A DNA stretch of 64,000 nt. It comes from Alkalihalobacillus sp. CinArs1. GTDB taxonomy: Bacteria; Bacillota; Bacilli; Bacillales; Guptibacillaceae. The number at the start of each line of letters is the position of its first letter. Positions within the stretch are counted from its first letter, which is position 1. The stretch lies in contig NZ_CANDOB010000002.1 in NCBI RefSeq assembly GCF_947387515.1, positions 806,001 through 870,000 on the forward strand, read 5' to 3'. This document shows, piece by piece, positions 16,049-24,427 of this stretch. The position numbers were made by a program, and so were the translations under genes. The notes below the pieces were generated by a model that had not been told where the DNA came from, searched no databases, and saw only the letters and a program-made list of their open reading frames with translations.

Positions 16049-16882
16049 ATGAACAAAGTTGAACGAAGGTATGTAGATTTCTTCCAAGATCACATAGGAG
16101 AAATCGGTGAAAAGTGGATTGCAAGACTACATTTGCTTGTTAACGAAAATGAGGCGACTGATACGGGAGTCATCGATGATGCAGAGCTTAAAAGAGAAAT
16201 CGAAGCGTTTTGCTCAGATTTTGTGCGTCAAATGATTTTCCTCGAATCAAATGAACGTGATGTTATGCAGTGGGCGAGTCGGATCGTAGAAATATTTGTG
16301 AACCATACGTTTTCCTTGCAACAATCTGTCGCGAGTCTTACGTATTTAAGACAGATTCTATGGGATATTATGGTTGAGTTTAGTCAAGAAACAACAGAAA
16401 ACATTCAAGCGAGCCAACTGGCTGAATGGGGCAGCTTCATGAACAAGTCCTTTGACCTTCTTCTTCATAAAGTAACGGTTTATACGAATCAGCTTAATGA
16501 AGAGAGAATGAATGCACAGGATACGAAAATTTCAGAATTGAGCGTTCCGATTATTCCACTATCAAAAAACGTTGGGGTCCTCCCATTGATTGGGACGATC
16601 GATACGTACCGTGCGTCTCTCATTCAACGAAGAGGAATTGAGAAAAGTGCTGAGCTTGGTCTTTCTCACTTAGTAATCGACTTATCCGGCGTCCCAATTA
16701 TGGACACGATGGTCGCGAATGAAATCTTTCAGCTGATTAAGATACTAGAGCTATCAGGTATCGATGCAACGGTCACAGGAATTCGACCAGAGATTGCACA
16801 GACAACAGTGAGCTTGGGGCTGGATTTTGATCGCGTTAAAACATACGCCCATTTGCACCAAGCCATACATGAAATTTTATAA
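16049..16882 (+). CDS. RsbR paralog, stressosome STAS protein
   Basis: A 277-residue co-antagonist of the stressosome. The N-terminal half is helical and globin-like (non-haem, about residues 5-150). The C-terminal STAS domain contains PLIGTIDT (179-186), VIDLSGVPIMDTMVA (209-223) and GIRPEIAQT (244-252). The Thr residues T220 and T252 sit where RsbRA carries its RsbT-phosphorylated threonines. With RsbS such proteins form the stressosome that senses environmental stress and, via RsbT, activates SigB. The ATG at 16049 is chosen for its GGGAGAAGAG site; ATG 16034 lacks one. It is solitary here; rsbS/rsbT are not in the window. Confidence 0.92.
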   Translation: MNKVERRYVDFFQDHIGEIGEKWIARLHLLVNENEATDTGVIDDAELKREIEAFCSDFVRQMIFLESNERDVMQWASRIVEIFVNHTFSLQQSVASLTYLRQILWDIMVEFSQETTENIQASQLAEWGSFMNKSFDLLLHKVTVYTNQLNEERMNAQDTKISELSVPIIPLSKNVGVLPLIGTIDTYRASLIQRRGIEKSAELGLSHLVIDLSGVPIMDTMVANEIFQLIKILELSGIDATVTGIRPEIAQTTVSLGLDFDRVKTYAHLHQAIHEIL

Positions 16883-17212
16883 TGAAAAGGTAAGATACCC
16901 ACTTAGGTGTTCGTAGTTACCGTGCTTTAATAGGAAAATGGCTAAGATGTATTTATGATAGCGCTTAAGGGTCGATTTATTAAATAAATAGTGCTGCACA
17001 AGCTCTCGGTATGGGAGCTTTCGTGTTTGGATGACACGGTCTGAAAGCTTAGGAAGTTCGATCAGCTTGTATGCCACACCTTTGCACCAGTTTCGTACAG
17101 ATGGTTCTACTGGTGTGTGAACACTTAGCTGTTGAAAAGAAATTCGATATTGTTTCAAATGTTCCTGATAACGAATGATTTCGCTTTTGAATAAACCGTT
17201 TTCTTGCATCAT
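16877..17212 (-). CDS. Stand-alone SigI C-terminal-domain protein
   Basis: A 111-residue protein that aligns by eye with the C-terminal half of heat-shock sigma factor SigI. The helix EIIRYQEHLKQYRISFQQL matches the SigI segment EEILYFQKQLKDYGLSFKEL, and LPYRELVQHYLFNKSTLKRYHKYILAIFLL matches its HTH (region 4-like) end. Region 2, needed for core binding and melting, is absent and no remnant is visible upstream. ATG at 17212 is best placed after AAGGAGGG. Possible roles are a split sigma subunit working with another region-2 protein (as in SigO/RsoA), or a DNA-binding regulator. Its 3' end overlaps the RsbR paralog by six bases. Confidence 0.7.
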   Translation of the reverse strand: MMQENGLFKSEIIRYQEHLKQYRISFQQLSVHTPVEPSVRNWCKGVAYKLIELPKLSDRVIQTRKLPYRELVQHYLFNKSTLKRYHKYILAIFLLKHGNYEHLSGYLTFSL

Positions 17213-17388
17213 ACCCATCCCTCCTTACCACGTTTCATCAAAACTTGTACTATGCGAAGATTATAAGGCTAAGAGGTGAAAGAATCAATGGGTATAAAAT
17301 GGGAAGTTAGCTCGTCCCATTTAGGTCTAAAGACCCGTTCTTTTTGGAGAACCTATGCTACTATAACGATGCAACGTGAGAAGTAATA

Positions 17389-17417
17389 AAAAGAAGAGGG
17401 AGTTTCCCTCTTCTTTT
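17389..17417 (-). terminator. Terminator of the YjcZ-type gene
   Basis: A 12-bp stem AAAAGAAGAGGG/CCCTCTTCTTTT with a five-base loop and T-rich tails on both strands. Confidence 0.8.
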
Positions 17418-17425
17418 AGCACAGA

Positions 17426-17512
17426 TTAATAAACGAAAGCAGCACCTACAATGATAAGCAGAATGAAAAGAACTACGATAAGCGCGAATCCTTGGCCATA
17501 GCCGTAACCCAT
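17426..17512 (-). CDS. YjcZ family sporulation peptide, 28 aa
   Basis: A very short gene with a perfect AAAGGAGGTGA ribosome site. The peptide starts MGYGYGQGFALIVVLFILLIIV: a Gly/Tyr head and a single hydrophobic helix. This is the standard form of the YjcZ/SscA-type sporulation peptides found in Bacillaceae, which accumulate in spores or the mother cell. It is too short for normal gene finders. A terminator follows immediately. Confidence 0.9.
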   Translation of the reverse strand: MGYGYGQGFALIVVLFILLIIVGAAFVY

Positions 17513-17610
17513 TCTAGTCACCTCCTTTAACAAGCTTTTGTTGATCTGTAATAGTATTGTATGTAAGAAGTTATAAATGGTTTGGGCAATTAAGAATGAA
17601 AAAAGTCATC

Positions 17611-17642
17611 AAAAAACTGCCGAGGTTTTCTCTCGGCAGTTT
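17611..17642 (-). terminator. Terminator of HAD gene
   Basis: An 11-bp stem AAACTGCCGAG/CTCGGCAGTTT; on the minus strand it is followed by a T run. Confidence 0.85.
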
Positions 17643-17666
17643 CGTATTTCTATATAGGATTGTCGT

Positions 17667-18335
17667 TTACATCCATTTCTTTAATCCAGTTAAATCATGA
17701 TAGATCGATGTAGGTGGAAGGCTCAGTTCTTCGACTGGCTGTTCTTTTCGGTTGATCCAGGCTGTGTGGAACCCGAAGTTCGCTGCACCAGAAATATCCC
17801 AACCATTTGAAGACATGAATAAAACGTCGTCCCTTTTAATCCCTAAAGAATCGATCACATGAGTGTATGATGCTGGGGTTGGCTTATACTGTTTGACGTC
17901 ATCAGCGCTAATAATATGATCGATATATTCAGAAAGAGGCGACTGTTCTACGAGAGGGTCTAACATATCATGGGACCCATTGGAGAATATTGCAATCGTT
18001 GCGTTATGTGCTTTAAGCTCTTTTAATACTTCAGCTACTTCTTCGTATACATGAAGCTCTTTGTATGCATCCAATAACGCTTGTTCATTTTGATGCGTTA
18101 ACTCCTGACCAGCTTCTGCAACGGCGTAGCGAAGCGCATCCCTCGTGACTTCAGAAAAAGGCCGATACTTTCCCATCATCTGTCTTAAATAACTGTATTC
18201 TAGCTGCTTTTTCCGCCATGTTTGGCTTATTGCCTCTCCATTGCTAGGGAAAAGCTCTTCACATTTCTCTATGACTGAGAATACATCAAATAACGTTCCA
18301 TAAGCATCGAAAACGAATGCTTTGCTAGTATCCAT
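17667..18335 (-). CDS. Haloacid dehalogenase type II (HAD superfamily)
   Basis: A 222-residue HAD hydrolase. Motif I FDAYGTLFDV gives the nucleophilic Asp and has the Tyr-Gly of L-2-haloacid dehalogenases. Motif II is IFSNG, and motif III/IV includes a Lys in QYKPTP and the SSNGWDISGAANFGFHTAWINR block characteristic of the subfamily. These enzymes displace halide from 2-haloalkanoic acids with inversion; in soil bacilli the natural substrate may instead be a phosphate ester. Start at 18335 is fixed by AGGAGG six bases upstream. Monocistronic. Confidence 0.88.
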   Translation of the reverse strand: MDTSKAFVFDAYGTLFDVFSVIEKCEELFPSNGEAISQTWRKKQLEYSYLRQMMGKYRPFSEVTRDALRYAVAEAGQELTHQNEQALLDAYKELHVYEEVAEVLKELKAHNATIAIFSNGSHDMLDPLVEQSPLSEYIDHIISADDVKQYKPTPASYTHVIDSLGIKRDDVLFMSSNGWDISGAANFGFHTAWINRKEQPVEELSLPPTSIYHDLTGLKKWM

Positions 18336-18514
18336 AGATATCCTCCTAAACGTGTGATACGTTAAGTTCATCATAAACTGGTGTAAAAATGAAATCTAAT
18401 GCTCAAAAATAGGCAGTTAGACGGTGGCATAGACTAGAAAATTATAGGAAAATCATGCTAGAATATACTGGGAATCTCATCAGGTTAGGATATTATGCAT
18501 ACTAGGAGGATCAC

Positions 18515-19069
18515 ATGGAGAAAGAATCTCAAACAAAATGGGTAAAAGAGTGGGCAAGTCCTTTATTATTTGCGGTCGCTCTAGCCTTTGTGTTGAAAAT
18601 GTTTATCGTAGCACCCTATATCGTGGAAGGTGCTTCGATGGATCCAACCTTGCATGACGGTGATCGTCTATTAGTAAATAAATTGATTTCATATGTACAA
18701 GACGAACCTGCAAGAGGTGATATCGTCATTATAGAAGATCCTGAGAAAGACAAACACTATGTCAAACGAGTAATCGGCTTGCCTGGTGATACGGTAGAAA
18801 TGAAGAATGATAGCCTCTTAGTGAACGGAAAAGAATTAGAGGAACCTTATCTTACGACGAACCGAAATAAAGCGGAAACGATGGGAATGCAGTTAACTGA
18901 AGATTTCGGACCTATCGAAATACCAGAAGGCCAATTGTTTGTCATGGGTGATAACCGGCTTAGAAGCATGGATAGTCGAAACGGTCTCGGTAAGATTGCA
19001 ACGGATGATGTAGTAGGGCGAGCGGAAATGGTTTGGTATCCGTTCACTGACTTTAGATCAACAAATTGA
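18515..19069 (+). CDS. Type I signal peptidase
   Basis: A 184-residue membrane-anchored serine protease that cleaves signal peptides of secreted proteins. One N-terminal membrane helix (about 17-36) is followed by the catalytic Ser box EGASMDPTLH (Ser41 region), the Lys box HYVKRVIGLPGD (catalytic Lys near residue 89) and the MGDNR box near 149-153. It is of the Bacillus Sip type. AGGAGG six bases upstream supports the start. It has its own terminator. Bacilli usually encode several paralogs, so this one may not be essential. Confidence 0.95.
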   Translation: MEKESQTKWVKEWASPLLFAVALAFVLKMFIVAPYIVEGASMDPTLHDGDRLLVNKLISYVQDEPARGDIVIIEDPEKDKHYVKRVIGLPGDTVEMKNDSLLVNGKELEEPYLTTNRNKAETMGMQLTEDFGPIEIPEGQLFVMGDNRLRSMDSRNGLGKIATDDVVGRAEMVWYPFTDFRSTN

Positions 19070-19075
19070 GTGTTT

Positions 19076-19108
19076 AAGAGAGATGCTGTTACAGCTCTCT
19101 CTTTTTTG
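19076..19108 (+). terminator. Terminator after signal peptidase
   Basis: An AGAGAG/CTCTCT outer stem with an inner GCTGT/ACAGC stem, followed by six T. Confidence 0.82.
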
Positions 19109-19215
19109 TTACGATTTTGAAATAGTTGAAAAGAATAGTTAATGGCTATTCATCTCCTATAATATGGAATAAATTCCAAGTGACGTTCGCTATAAAATGG
19201 GCGAGAAATGAACTG

Positions 19216-19241
19216 AACCCTTGATATTAAGGGTTTTTTTT
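19216..19241 (+). terminator. Terminator-like hairpin in the leader region of the CAP gene
   Basis: AACCCTT/AAGGGTT stem with a six-base loop and eight T, located 130 bases before the CAP gene start and 110 bases after the previous terminator. No gene lies between them. It may end a short RNA or attenuate the CAP transcript; no known riboswitch fold was recognised. Confidence 0.6.
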
Positions 19242-19370
19242 CGTGTTTATGAGTTTAATAGTCTTTACCAGATATTTCAGTCGAAGGAATTTTTTACGGT
19301 CTTACATGCTCGTTTTCATATGGTACGTTCAATGTGCAAGACATTTTCACCAAAACAAGGAGGAATACCA

Positions 19371-20102
19371 TTGAAGAAATCAATTTTGCTAAGTGTCACA
19401 GCGGCAGCAGCTCTGTTGGCAGCAAACCCAGCAACAAGTTCAGCGAGTACAGGAGCTGAACAAAACTCCAATATCGACGTGAAGACACAGTCTTATCAAT
19501 TTGATAACATGAAGGATTTTCAGTCGTTCATCGAGCGATTCGAAAACCAATATAATATATCGATCCAGGATTCAATCAACTTTTCAAATGGAAAAGTAGA
19601 GCAAAAGCCTGCTCCGAAGCAGAATGAAGAAAAAGCTACACCGCAGGCACCGAGTGAGTCAGCTTCAAAGAATGAAGCTCAAAACAACAAATCTCAAAAT
19701 AACGAATCAAAGCAAGGAAATGAGCTTTCTCAATTTGAACAAGAAGTAGTCGAGTTGACGAACGCTGAAAGACAGAAAGCTGGTTTGCCAGCACTAGAAG
19801 TTGATACTGAACTTAGTAAAGTAGCGCAAGCGAAGTCAGAAGATATGAAAGCGAACAACTATTTTGCGCATAACAGCCCAACTTACGGTTCTCCATTTGA
19901 CATGATGGATCAGTTTGGCGTTGAGTATCGAACAGCAGGAGAGAACATTGCGAAAGGACAGCAAACTCCTGAAGAAGTTGTAAATGCTTGGATGAACAGT
20001 GAAGGACACCGTAAGAACATTATGAATGAAAGCTTTACTCATATCGGTGTAGGTTATGTTGAAGAAGGAAACATCTGGACACAACAATTTATCGGAAAAT
20101 AA
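19371..20102 (+). CDS. Secreted CAP-domain protein (YkwD-like)
   Basis: A 243-residue exported protein. A signal peptide (KKSILLSVTAAAALLAA then an Ala-x-Ser-Ala site near residue 30) precedes a short N-terminal module, a Gln/Asn/Ser/Lys-rich linker (about 80-120), and a C-terminal CAP/SCP domain (about 125-243). The CAP signature is seen in LTNAERQKAGL, HNSPTYGSPFDMM, AGENIAKG and AWMNSEGHRKNIMN. Bacterial CAP proteins of this type occur in Bacillus as YkwD; biochemical function is unsettled. TTG at 19371 is chosen since ACAAGGAGG lies seven bases before it and the signal peptide begins there. Transcription ends at a strong terminator. Confidence 0.9.
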   Translation: MKKSILLSVTAAAALLAANPATSSASTGAEQNSNIDVKTQSYQFDNMKDFQSFIERFENQYNISIQDSINFSNGKVEQKPAPKQNEEKATPQAPSESASKNEAQNNKSQNNESKQGNELSQFEQEVVELTNAERQKAGLPALEVDTELSKVAQAKSEDMKANNYFAHNSPTYGSPFDMMDQFGVEYRTAGENIAKGQQTPEEVVNAWMNSEGHRKNIMNESFTHIGVGYVEEGNIWTQQFIGK

Positions 20103-20117
20103 CGATTTGCATAGAAG

Positions 20118-20153
20118 AGGCTGTTGAGACAATGTTCTCAACAGCCTTTTTTT
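20118..20153 (+). terminator. Terminator after CAP gene
   Basis: A 12-bp stem AGGCTGTTGAGA/TCTCAACAGCCT followed by seven T; it abuts the end of the convergent alkylation repair gene. Confidence 0.9.
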
Positions 20154-20835
20154 ATCTGTTATTAGTAGCTTGTTTCTTAACCACTTTCAGCCCTTCACGC
20201 TTACTTAGTGGAGCGAGTTGATGCTGTTCAATAAACTGCTCGACAGCATCAGGGTCTGTCTTTGAATATTCTCTCAACGCCCATCCGATCGCTTTCTGTA
20301 GAAAAAACTCTTTTGATTCAGCGTGAATTAAACAGTAGTCTTTTAAAAGTTCAAAATCTGTTTTCTCCTTATACTTTAATTGAAAAAGGATAGCTGTTCG
20401 ATTCAGCCACATGTTTTCATGATGAATCCATTTTCCTGTAAGCTCTTCTGTCCGTTTTGGGTATTGCATGAAATATGTACCGGCTGTGTTGGAAGCAAGT
20501 CCATCGACCGTATCCCACCATGATTTTGTCGTAACAAGAAATTCGATCAGTTCATCGTCATCTACCTCGAGCTGTTTTTTACGAGCAAGTAGTTCTTGAG
20601 CTACGTATTGGTATTCTCGTTCTTCTGCATGCCATAGTTCCTTTACGATCGGAATGATCTCTTCTTTAGCAGGTGCGCCATATTCTTTTAAGACAGATCG
20701 ATAAGCCTGTTTTCTTTCAGGAGTTTTAACACCTAGAAAAGGAAAGAGGTTCCGCATGTATTTCTCCATTTTCTCTGCATTTTCACGATTTCTAAGCGGT
20801 TCGAAAGTGGAATAAATATGTTCTGCCGTAAGCAT
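20152..20835 (-). CDS. DNA alkylation repair protein, AlkD family
   Basis: A 227-residue HEAT-like repeat glycosylase. AlkD enzymes excise N3- and N7-alkylated purines without flipping the base. The signature region SWWDTVDGLASN (catalytic Asp and flanking Trp) and the later HENMWLNRTAILFQLKYK and FLQKAIGWALREYSKTDP blocks are present. ATG at 20835 is preferred: the AGGAGG site lies nine bases upstream, whereas the ATG two codons earlier is too close and the one at 20862 is upstream of it. Monocistronic. Confidence 0.93.
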   Translation of the reverse strand: MLTAEHIYSTFEPLRNRENAEKMEKYMRNLFPFLGVKTPERKQAYRSVLKEYGAPAKEEIIPIVKELWHAEEREYQYVAQELLARKKQLEVDDDELIEFLVTTKSWWDTVDGLASNTAGTYFMQYPKRTEELTGKWIHHENMWLNRTAILFQLKYKEKTDFELLKDYCLIHAESKEFFLQKAIGWALREYSKTDPDAVEQFIEQHQLAPLSKREGLKVVKKQATNNR

Positions 20836-20930
20836 CTTCATCACCCTCCTAATGTCTATCATACAGGAAATAGGAAGGGGAATCTTTGTTGCAAGAGAAA
20901 ATGTTTACGGAACGAGCCTTCTACAAATAC

Positions 20931-20962
20931 GAAAGAGGCGCGTCTCTCGACGCGCCTCTTTC
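20931..20962. terminator. Strong symmetric hairpin in AlkD upstream region
   Basis: A perfect 14-bp stem GAAAGAGGCGCGTC/GACGCGCCTCTTTC with a 4-base loop. No gene supported by a ribosome site adjoins it; it may end a small RNA reading either way. Confidence 0.6.
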
Positions 20963-21171
20963 TAGCTTTAAGAATAAGGAGGTTTTTCCGGGGGGAAAGG
21001 GATGCACTTACTTCTCCTATCAACACCAGTTCCTTTCCGGGTTGAGAGAAAGGTTAACTGGATTGATATCAGTATAGCAGGGGAGGGAAGAGGATTTGGT
21101 CTTTATGTGTTATTTTCGATAACCATTACAAAATCTTCGATAATGTTACAAACATGATTCATGGTAATAAA

Positions 21172-21467
21172 AAAGAGGCTAGGACAAAACCAACATACAT
21201 GAAGGAAATCGCGAATGTAGAATGGTAAAGAGTAAGACTTAGCGTAGCCAACATACGTAGGTAGACTCCTGCGGGAACAGCACGAGTCCGAAGGCCCTGC
21301 AGGAAAGCGTTTTTTGCTTTCTGAGGAGACTGAGGCCGTGCTCGCGGAAAGCGAAGTATGTTGGCGAAGCGGCGGTTTCCTATCTGTAAATTACAAAAGA
21401 CCCGATCTAATTCAAATGAATTGATCGGGTCTTTCTCATGGTTATATGCTTATGTCCCAGCCTCTTT
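21172..21467. repeat. Long composite palindromic (MITE-like) intergenic repeat
   Basis: The ends AAAGAGGCTAGGACA (21172-21186) and TGTCCCAGCCTCTTT (21453-21467) are inverted copies with one mismatch. Inside lie CCAACATAC...GTATGTTGG, the GC-rich TAGACTCCTGCGGGAACAGC / GGCCGTGCTCGCGGAAAGCG pair, and a 12-bp terminator-like stem AAAGACCCGATC/GATCGGGTCTTT at 21397-21434. The GACTCCTGCGGGAA...GCGGAAAGCGAAG core is familiar from dispersed non-coding repeats of Bacillaceae. There is no transposase. It fills most of the 635-base gap between alkD and the SEC-C gene and could also terminate the latter. Confidence 0.75.
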
Positions 21468-21470
21468 CAA

Positions 21471-22487
21471 TTACTGTGGTACAAGCTCAAATTCTTTTGC
21501 CATCGCTTTATACTTACTTGAAATACTAGATGCTGACGTTTCATATTTTTTAGCAAGTGCGCTTTGGCTTACTGAAATGCCGTATTGTTTCGCTGCTAAA
21601 TACTCGAGTGCAGCTGCGAAAATCGCAGGCTTTCTAATAGAAGGAGATTCTGTTTCACTGTATCTCATCCAGAATGAGAGAATTTCATCTCGCTGATCAG
21701 TACTTATTTCATCGCTTAGCTTAGTAAAGAGGGATGCCACTTCCTGATCTTCTTCTCGTTCCCATTGAAGCTCTGTTTTTTCGTTCTCTTTGCTACCGCT
21801 TTTCAGTTTTACAATGTCGCTCAAAACTTCAGGGAATGCAGTATGCATGAGCGTGCGGATCGTTTGCTGATCTTGCTCAAGTTTCGTGATGATCGTCTTC
21901 ATCGCTTCGTTTGAAATCTTAAGTAGCTCGATGAATGGCATTGCTCCGCCTTTTACAGGTAGCATGATACCTGCTACGATTTCTCCTCTTGTAAGATCTG
22001 CGCCATCTGGAAGTAAGATACTAAATGGCTGTGAAGCACTGTATTCTTTTACCACTGCCGTGTTACCTGTTGTTTCTTCAACTAGATAGACAGACATGTA
22101 AGCATCGCGCCAATCTTGAACAGCTTCTCTAACTGTATCAGTTGAAAACGTGCTAGCGTAGCGCTGAATGTATTCTTTTACGATCGTTTTATTCCACTGA
22201 TTAACAGATTGATGGAAGATCGCCCATGGGAAAATGCCGTGCATGTACGTTTCTTCTAACTCTTTTGGTATGTTATAGCGAATGAATAGTTCATTTGCAA
22301 GTGTGACCATCTTATAATCATGTTCGCTCATCGCGTATTCAACAAGCTGTGCTTGAATCGTGTAGAGCTCCTGTGTGTAGAGCTGTTCTTCGATTTGACC
22401 TTGTGCTGCTTCTGATCCCATACAGCACTTTTTATATTTTTTTCCGCTTCCACAAGGACACGGATCATTACGTTTGATTTTATCCAA
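21471..22487 (-). CDS. SEC-C motif protein with C-terminal HTH
   Basis: A 338-residue protein that begins with a SEC-C zinc motif (NDPCPCGSGKKYKKCC; C10, C12, C21, C22), the module at the end of SecA that binds zinc and ribosome/SecB. The long middle part is unassigned, with several acidic helices. The last 40 residues (GISVSQSALAKKYETSASSISSKYKAM) look like a helix-turn-helix. The start is TTG at 22487, eight bases after AAGGAGG. Such SEC-C plus DUF proteins are common in Bacillaceae but functionally uncharacterised; a role in nucleic-acid or ribosome binding is a guess. Confidence 0.82.
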   Translation of the reverse strand: MDKIKRNDPCPCGSGKKYKKCCMGSEAAQGQIEEQLYTQELYTIQAQLVEYAMSEHDYKMVTLANELFIRYNIPKELEETYMHGIFPWAIFHQSVNQWNKTIVKEYIQRYASTFSTDTVREAVQDWRDAYMSVYLVEETTGNTAVVKEYSASQPFSILLPDGADLTRGEIVAGIMLPVKGGAMPFIELLKISNEAMKTIITKLEQDQQTIRTLMHTAFPEVLSDIVKLKSGSKENEKTELQWEREEDQEVASLFTKLSDEISTDQRDEILSFWMRYSETESPSIRKPAIFAAALEYLAAKQYGISVSQSALAKKYETSASSISSKYKAMAKEFELVPQ

Positions 22488-22598
22488 TGTTGCTTCCTCC
22501 TTCAGGTGAACCTTATTCGAACATAAGAGACGAAAGATATTTTAGCATAGATTGGGAAGGAAGGACAAAAAAATTCAAATTGAAACGACTAGTTTGGG

Positions 22599-24254
22599 CT
22601 ATTCACACGCCGATTCAGCAAGGGGCAGCTTTACTGTTACCCTTGTACCGATGCCTTCTGTGCTATCAAAAAATAGAGATCCTTTGTGATTTTCAACGAT
22701 ACGGAAGCTAGATAGAAGGCCAAGGCCTGTACCGTCATCTTTCGTTGTATAAAAGGGTTCACCGAGTGTTTTGATTTTATGAGCAGGAATGCCTACTCCT
22801 TCGTCTTGAATCGTTATCGTTACCTCGTCATCAACATGATCTGTTTCAAGTGTTACCGTCCCGCCAGTCGGCATTGCTTCGATCGCATTTTTGATCAAGT
22901 TGATGAATACTTGCTTCAATTGATTTTCTTCTCCGTAAATACATAGACACTCATCTGTTAACTCCATCTTGAAAGAGATATTATATAGGGAAGCCTGACT
23001 GTTCAATAGCTGGACGACGTATGAGAGTAAATCGTTTATCGAGAGAGTCGTATAACGTTCAGCCTGAGGCTTTGCAAGGACTAAAAGATCTTTAATGATA
23101 TTATCCATCCGATCGATTTCAGATAGAATGATACTGAGATATGGCGCATTCTTTGCAATCTCTTCATCACGCTGTAGTAATTGAATGAATCCTTTTACAG
23201 AAGTGAGCGGGTTCCGTATTTCGTGAGCAACACTTGCAGCGAGCTGCCCAACAGCAGAAAGCTTCTCCGTCTTCAACAAGGCTTCTTCGGTTTTCTTCGT
23301 ATCGGTCACATCCATAAAAGCAGCCATGATTCCGTTGATCTCTCCCATTTCGTCTTCGATAGGAGCAGTTGATAAAACGGTGTAGACAATCGAGCCATCT
23401 TTTCTTTTTCGTTTCACTTCTTTATTTACGATATGGCCATGCTGAACGATTTCAGCGATCGTAATATCTTTTTCATCTTTTGGAACGATGGGGTTCGGTT
23501 TTCCGATGATTTCAAAACTACTCCAGCCAAAAATCTTTTCAGCGGCAGGGTTCCAAGAACGGATGGTCGAGTTTAAATCGAGCGTCACGATCGCGATCGG
23601 TGAAGCGGATATGATGGCTTGAATCATTTGCTTTGCTTCCCACAGTTCCTTCAAAGCTGATTTATGTTCTGTGATATCTTTTGTCTGAATGATAACCGCA
23701 TTCTTATCTTTAAAAGAAATAGGGGTAAACGTTGATTCCACATCGATTACATATCCTTCGTCCTTAAAAATTTGGTATTCAAAGCTTTCTGCGACACCAT
23801 GATCCTTTTCATGCAACCGTTTAAGGATCTCTCTTATATGTACAAGATCGACAGGGTCAACGACTCGCGGATGAGTTCGGTCATCTAATACATCCTTCGA
23901 TCGAACGCCAACCAAATCTAGTCCCGCTTGATTCGAATAAACGATTTTGCCCTCCTGATAGAGTACGATCGCGTAAGGAGACGATTCTACAAGTCTTCTG
24001 TATCGTTCTTCACTTTCAGTCAATCGATCCTGTGTGCTTTTATTTATGGAAAGAAGTTGTTTCAATAGAAAGTAAAGTAGAAGACAGGTGATTAAGACAA
24101 AAAACCAGCCCTTATACAATCCGAGCTGTTTACTGACCATGAAATTATCTGTAATCTGATAAAGGATGGTGTCGGAGAGCAGGATCCATAGAGAACCGAA
24201 TACGAAATAGCTTCCTATAATAATCCACGGTACATATTTAATTTTTATCTCCAA
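22599..24254 (-). CDS. Two-PAS membrane histidine kinase (sporulation kinase type)
   Basis: A 551-residue sensor kinase. Two membrane helices (10-29 and 48-66) flank a very short external loop. Two PAS domains follow (about 82-195 and 208-322), then HisKA with the phospho-accepting H344 in SVAHEIRNPLTS, and an HATPase domain with N box NLIKNAIEAMP, G1 DEGVGIP and GTGLGL. The H-box HEIRNPLTxxKGF is that of the KinA/KinB/KinE sporulation kinases that feed Spo0F. No response regulator is adjacent, as is usual for this class. Start TTG 24254 follows a modest GGAG site. Confidence 0.9.
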   Translation of the reverse strand: MEIKIKYVPWIIIGSYFVFGSLWILLSDTILYQITDNFMVSKQLGLYKGWFFVLITCLLLYFLLKQLLSINKSTQDRLTESEERYRRLVESSPYAIVLYQEGKIVYSNQAGLDLVGVRSKDVLDDRTHPRVVDPVDLVHIREILKRLHEKDHGVAESFEYQIFKDEGYVIDVESTFTPISFKDKNAVIIQTKDITEHKSALKELWEAKQMIQAIISASPIAIVTLDLNSTIRSWNPAAEKIFGWSSFEIIGKPNPIVPKDEKDITIAEIVQHGHIVNKEVKRKRKDGSIVYTVLSTAPIEDEMGEINGIMAAFMDVTDTKKTEEALLKTEKLSAVGQLAASVAHEIRNPLTSVKGFIQLLQRDEEIAKNAPYLSIILSEIDRMDNIIKDLLVLAKPQAERYTTLSINDLLSYVVQLLNSQASLYNISFKMELTDECLCIYGEENQLKQVFINLIKNAIEAMPTGGTVTLETDHVDDEVTITIQDEGVGIPAHKIKTLGEPFYTTKDDGTGLGLLSSFRIVENHKGSLFFDSTEGIGTRVTVKLPLAESACE

Positions 24255-24427
24255 TGCGCTCCATCCCTTCTATTTGGTCTACTTATGTATTTTACAGCTA
24301 TAAAGCGTGAAATACAAAAAACATAGTGATCTCAACATTTAGAGTGTGTACCGTCTTTTTTTACTTGCTACTTTCGAATGATCTAAATGTTTCGAAATGA
24401 GACTCTTTTAAAGGGGAATTTAGAACA

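Noticed and set aside
20886-21077. Short plus-strand frames between alkD and the palindromic repeat, including an ATG at 21002
   Set aside because: They run through a perfect hairpin or low-complexity GC-rich sequence and lack convincing starts or homology.
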